Positions 60,201 through 64,000 of a stretch of 64,000 nucleotides of DNA are shown in pieces (the first letter of the stretch is position 1; the number at the start of each line of letters is the position of its first letter). The notes under the pieces were generated by a model. It was not told the DNA's origin and did no database searches. It worked only from the letters and a program-made list of their open reading frames with translations. Origin of the DNA: Medicago truncatula. Its lineage: Eukaryota; Streptophyta; Magnoliopsida; Fabales; Fabaceae. The stretch covers positions 32,069,332 through 32,133,331 of the forward strand of contig NC_053046.1 in the NCBI RefSeq assembly GCF_003473485.1, written 5' to 3'. Both the position numbers and the translations under genes were made by a program.

Positions 60201-62523
60201 AAAGTTGTTCTTTGGTCAGCTTAGTTGTCAAGCTCAGTACAAGCACTGCGTTATTGAGTTCCTGCAGCTTACTGACAGAAGCCACTGCCCTGTTTTTACC
60301 AAGATCATTTTCTGAAAACACAAAGTTGCTGGACAAATCCCATAACTCTACAGTCCCTTCATCGTGCAAGGTTACAGATTTTACACCAGCAAGAATAAGA
60401 TTTTTTGCTGCACGCAGTAAATTCAATCCAAGGCATTAGAAAAAGCTGACATGTTGGAATTTTTATCACTAAACTGTTAAAAATAAAACATGAGACAAAT
60501 GAAATATTTCAAATTGCAAAGCAAAGATCTCTTAATTAATTATTTTAAATTGAATGGGACGTAAGTTAGTACCTTTTAACATTTTTTGAATTAGGATTTG
60601 GATGTGTGCATGATGCCATGATCCATAAACCTTACAGTGTTCTATAATCATAGAGATCTAGGGTGTGGTTGGAGAGCGATTTTATTAAGGTAGCATTTGG
60701 AAGGTTATTTTAGAAATACTTGTAAAAATAGCTTATAAAATGTTCAGACTATTTTCAGCTTATTTTCCTAAGCTCCTATAGCTTATTGTAATAAGCTAAC
60801 ATTTAAAGCAGAGTTTACCCTATTGCCTCTTCGTTTGTTGAAAATACTAATTCATAATCTCTTCAATAAAATGTATATTCAAACACACCTCGTGACTATT
60901 TTCAGCTTATTTTCCTAAGCTCCTATAGCTTATTGTAATAAGCTAACATTTAAAGCAGAGTTTACCCTATTGCCTCTTCGTTTGTTGAAAATACTAATTC
61001 ATAATCTCTTCAATAAAATGTATATTCAATCACACCTCGTGAACACTTGTCTAATAAGTAATAAGCTATCCTAAGGAGTTCAACTAAATGTTTACTTATA
61101 AGCTATCCCGAAGAAGTTTATCAATGGGAGTATGGGCATATAAAAAATAATTGCTACATGAGTATCCAAACCAAACACAAATATAAATACTTATATCAAG
61201 AGATAAATTCAAATAAGATTCAAACTTCAACGTAATAAGTTCATGTTCCAAATGCCGTATATTAAAACCAAACTCTAAAATAAATACTTGTATCAAGAGA
61301 TAACCTACAAACAACCAATAAGTTTCCCTTTCAAATGCCCTTTAATTGCTATTGTTTATCATATAAAGTACCCTATCTTGAAAAGCAAATAAAAATGAAT
61401 CATGCCTAGTGGTTTGTTTGGAAAGTACAATAAGCTAGCTTATAATTGATAGATATCTTATAGATTATAAGCTTATATGACTAAAAGAGGAGTGATATTT
61501 GTACAGCCAATTTTGTACAACTCTTGTTACAACTACTTTTCTCCTCTTTTTATTGGATAAAAACAATGGAGAGAGAAAGAAGAAGGGAGAGAATAAAAAC
61601 ACATGTGAGTATGAGAGAGATGGTTGTTTCAAAAGTTGTCAAAAAGTAGATGTACAAATATCATTTCTCTTAATAATAAGCATTGCTCAGCCGTTAATTT
61701 TATCAAACACTGCAAGTTGTCACCTAACTTATCAGCTATCTGCTATTTCTTACCAAATAAAGCCTAAATCAATAAAAATCAACACATTTAATAGTTAAAA
61801 AGGAATATTCTATTACCAATCTCAACACCAAGTCCCAACATCCCCTAAACATGAACACTAAAGCACAAAAACCATAGTCTCATGGCCGAAAAAGTAGCTC
61901 ATAGCTTAAAGCTTATAGGTTATCATTTTTTCACAATTTTACCCTTGTTATTTTAATAAGGAAAAAATTAACTATTAAGTAAACATATCTTCTTTATATT
62001 AATAACATTTTATCAAACCCTACAAATTCAATCAGCTAACTACTTGTAAGCTCTCAGCTATCAGCTATCTTATCATCAACTACCCGCTCTAAACAATCTT
62101 ATCAGCTATTTCTTAGCACACAAAGCTAGATCTATCAAATAAACAACACATAAGTTAGTTAAAAAGAGCGATAATTTTATTACCAATCTCAGCACCAAGT
62201 CCTCGCATCCCGGAAACAAGAACACTGCTGGCGAAAAGCCTCCTCATAGTCTCCCTACCATACACAGCAAGCTGCCTGCTATGCAAATCCTCATCAATCT
62301 CCTGCGCGTTGGAATTTCCAAAAGCCATACTCGACGCCGCAATCAAATTCCCGGTACTGTTACTGTTATCGCCGCCGCTACTGAAACTTTTGTCACTCTC
62401 GTTCACAGTTGATTCACCGTTCCGCGTCTTCTTAACCGAACCTAAGTTGTTGTTACCGTTGTTGTTGTTAATCGGTTCTTCTACAACAACTTCTCCTTCA
62501 CTAAGTCTCTTTCTTGGAAGCAT
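54226..62523 (-). CDS. UBA1: Ubiquitin-activating enzyme E1, copy 2
   Basis: Six coding exons on the minus strand: 62523-62184, 60407-60190, 57834-57040, 56441-55573, 55464-55032 and 54822-54226, with the same boundaries and phases as copy 1. The joined frame is 1,083 aa, one residue shorter in the variable N-terminal exon. The nucleotide loop GSGALGCE, catalytic PMCTVHSFP and C-terminal ubiquitin-fold domain are unchanged; the last exon encodes an identical peptide. Differences concentrate in the disordered N-terminus (Asn/Ser repeats before the [12 protein letters not shown] core), with scattered changes elsewhere (for example DADVF versus DAKVF). It has no MULE in its leader and no SINE in intron 1, so it preserves the pre-insertion state. 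Intron 2 and intron 1 contain small tandem duplications absent from copy 1. Both copies should be catalytically competent. Confidence 0.95.
58171..58390. repeat. 110-bp tandem duplication in UBA1 copy 2, intron 2
   Basis: Two units (58171-58280, 58281-58390) starting TTCCAAAAACCTTAACAT and ending GAAATGTTATCTACA. Copy 1 has one unit at about 39151-39258. Confidence 0.88.
60747..61040. repeat. 147-bp tandem duplication in UBA1 copy 2, intron 1
   Basis: Two near-identical units start GACTATTTTCAGCTTATTTT (60747 and 60894) and end CACACCTCGTG. Copy 1 has a single unit near 41678. Confidence 0.9.
61483..61675. mobile_element. MITE in UBA1 copy 2, intron 1
   Basis: Inverted ends AAGAGGAGTGATATTTGTACA and its near-complement TGTACAAATATCATTTCTCTT. 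It is absent from the matching intron of copy 1. The same end sequence appears at 28-50 of the window. The target duplication is not resolved. Confidence 0.6.
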
Positions 62524-62915
62524 ATGGTGAAATAATCTGCTGAACACACGGCGACAAATACGCACCGTCAAGATTATCAACAAAAGAAAACAGAAAAATT
62601 GTTAAAAACAAAGTGATTATGTTAGACTCGAATCGAATCGATGAAATTGAAAAACCCTAAGAATCGAATCGATGAAATTGAAAAACCCTAAGAAACATAG
62701 GAAGAAGATGATCAATCTGGAAACGTACCGATAAGGAAGAAAGAAATGGAATCTGATCGGAAATGAGAGAGAAATGGTATTCCTTCTGTTCGGTTTGGAA
62801 TTGTGTAAAGAGTGTAATAGGGTTTGGTTTGATTTGGTAATAAAGCGAGAGAGATAGGGGTATTTCTGGAATTTTGCACGAAAATGTGTTTGAGTTGGAG
62901 TTCTTCTAGTATTAC
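62524..62915 (-). promoter_or_regulatory. UBA1 copy 2 leader, uninterrupted
   Basis: Leader intron donor TCG|GTACGTTTC at 62729/62728 and acceptor before the ATG, as in copy 1. The leader exon and proximal promoter contain the intact site AAAGCGAGAGAGATAGGGG that the MULE hit in copy 1. A 30-bp local repeat (AATCGATGAAATTGAAAAAC) occurs twice near 62637-62690, inside the leader intron. Confidence 0.6.
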
Positions 62916-63012
62916 TTTTCTAGCAAGTAATGAAGGGGACGAATTGGTAATAGAGGAATGATATGTGAACAACTAAATTGTACGACCAACAATTTACTTG
63001 CTATTTTTAATA

Positions 63013-63194
63013 GGGTTTGTCTAACATGTGCAATATTGCACATGTTAAGGTAACTAAAAGTAGCAAGTTTTTATTGAAACCAACAATTATTTAACAAAAA
63101 GTTATATATTTAATACAAAATGTTCAAGTTCCAATGCAAAGTTACTATTTTAAATTTCTTAACATGTGCAAATTTGCACATGATAGAAAAACCC
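63013..63194. mobile_element. MULE-type MITE, 182 bp
   Basis: An exact 9-bp duplication, TTTTTAATA, at 63004-63012 and 63195-63203. The ends are inverted: GGGTTTGTCTAACATGTGCA on the left, TGCACATGATAGAAAAACCC on the right. Each arm holds a small palindrome, TGTGCAA(T/A)(A/T)TTGCACA. Confidence 0.85.
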
Positions 63195-63203
63195 TTTTTA
63201 ATA

Positions 63204-63762
63204 ATATTTTGCTTGATTTCGATTTCTGTACTCCTCACAAAGTTAAAGGTTGTTCCATTGATTGTCCAATTTTATATGTACAAATAATATAGCTCTTGCT
63301 AATAACACCCATATTTTTAAAATTTGGATGGATTGGTGATTGACTATGTAAGGAACTGATTCATTGATCGAAGCACTGAGTTATTGATAGAACCACATGA
63401 CTGAATTGGATTGAATTGAAAAACTCGATTATATGACTCGACCTATATAAAATCTGGGTTGTTGCATGCATTTCCTCGTGACATTTGGGTTATGGCATGG
63501 GTAACACTTGGTTGTTGCATGTATTTTTCTTGACATTTGGTTTATTTGATGTATTCTTCATGAGTCATGACACTTAGGATGCATTTTAGGTGCTTAAAGA
63601 TACAAATGGTAGGGTCTTTTTGCTGAAAGACAAAAATGATAAGGTTGCCATTTTGTCATTTTCAGATGCTAGGATTTCGGTGTCAATGAACAAAATAGTG
63701 TAAAATTGTAGAGCTTGTTAGGGTTTAGTTAGGGTTTTATGACATAACTTTCTTCCTTTTTT

Positions 63763-63765
<3 letters not shown>
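63204..63765. other. Spacer without recognised gene
   Basis: AT-rich DNA with scattered TTGGTT/TTGCATG words; nothing supportable. Confidence 0.4.

Positions 63766-63800
<35 letters not shown>
63762..63800. repeat. (TAA)n microsatellite
   Basis: About 12 units of TAA; a second short run begins near 63974. Confidence 0.9.
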
Positions 63801-63973
63801 GGGTCTTGCTAACCAGTACCCAGGATATTGGTTAAGGAATCTACTAACAGAAAATTTGTCTTGAAAATATAAGATGTTACTTTTGATCAAGTAATGATTA
63901 CACAACTTTTTTTGAAAACTTACTTGTTTTGGATGCTTAATCAATGCCTTTAGGACACTGGTTAACATTTTCC
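63801..63973. mobile_element. Probable MITE within a TAA repeat
   Basis: The left end GGGTCTTGCTAACCAGTACC and the reverse complement of the right end (AGGAAAATGTTAACCAGTGTCC) are similar inverted repeats. It lies between two TAA-repeat tracts, so a target duplication cannot be told from the microsatellite. Confidence 0.5.
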
Positions 63974-64000
63974 TAATAATAATAATATAATAATAGTTAT

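Overview
This is plant nuclear DNA, very probably Medicago truncatula or a close relative in the inverted-repeat-lacking clade of legumes. The main reason is a cluster of two-exon genes for nodule-specific cysteine-rich (NCR) peptides, a family known only from that clade. AT-rich spacers, GT-AG introns and dense small transposons also fit. Nothing suggests prokaryotic or organellar DNA.

Layout. 1-13.6 kb: one glutaredoxin-like gene (minus strand, 1521-2309) among transposons, several with exact target-site duplications (TSDs): a hAT-like element, Stowaway-, Harbinger- and MULE-type MITEs, a 2.1-kb solo LTR and two tRNA-derived SINEs. 13.6-33 kb: five intact plus-strand NCR genes (called NCR-A to NCR-E here) and one NCR remnant. 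They sit in partly duplicated blocks that also carry two decayed 3' fragments of a ubiquitin-activating enzyme gene, LINE-like pseudogene pieces and a 2.06-kb Pack-MULE-like element that landed in the NCR-B promoter. 33-63 kb: a tandem duplication of a complete ubiquitin E1 gene (UBA1-type, minus strand, six coding exons each; copy 1 at 35122-43155, copy 2 at 54226-62523). Between the copies lies a 6,645-bp, apparently autonomous Mutator-like element (MULE, 43465-50109). It has terminal inverted repeats (TIRs) of about 345 bp, a perfect 9-bp TSD, an intact 860-aa MULE transposase gene and, divergently, an intact 629-aa plant mobile domain (PMD) gene.

How the parts relate. The two UBA1 copies act as an internal control. 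Copy 2 keeps the empty target site both of the PMD-MULE, which hit the 5' leader of copy 1, and of a SINE in intron 1 of copy 1, so both insertions can be polarised. NCR-B, -C and -D share a promoter block in which CTCTT lies about 55 bp before a TATA/AAAGAT motif, the two nodule consensus elements. The most notable object is the PMD-MULE: two intact genes share one divergent promoter that carries tandem repeats resembling the motif repeated in the element's own TIRs.

All coordinates, exon joins and TSDs were read by eye from the sequence. No database search was run, so family names rest on recognised motifs.
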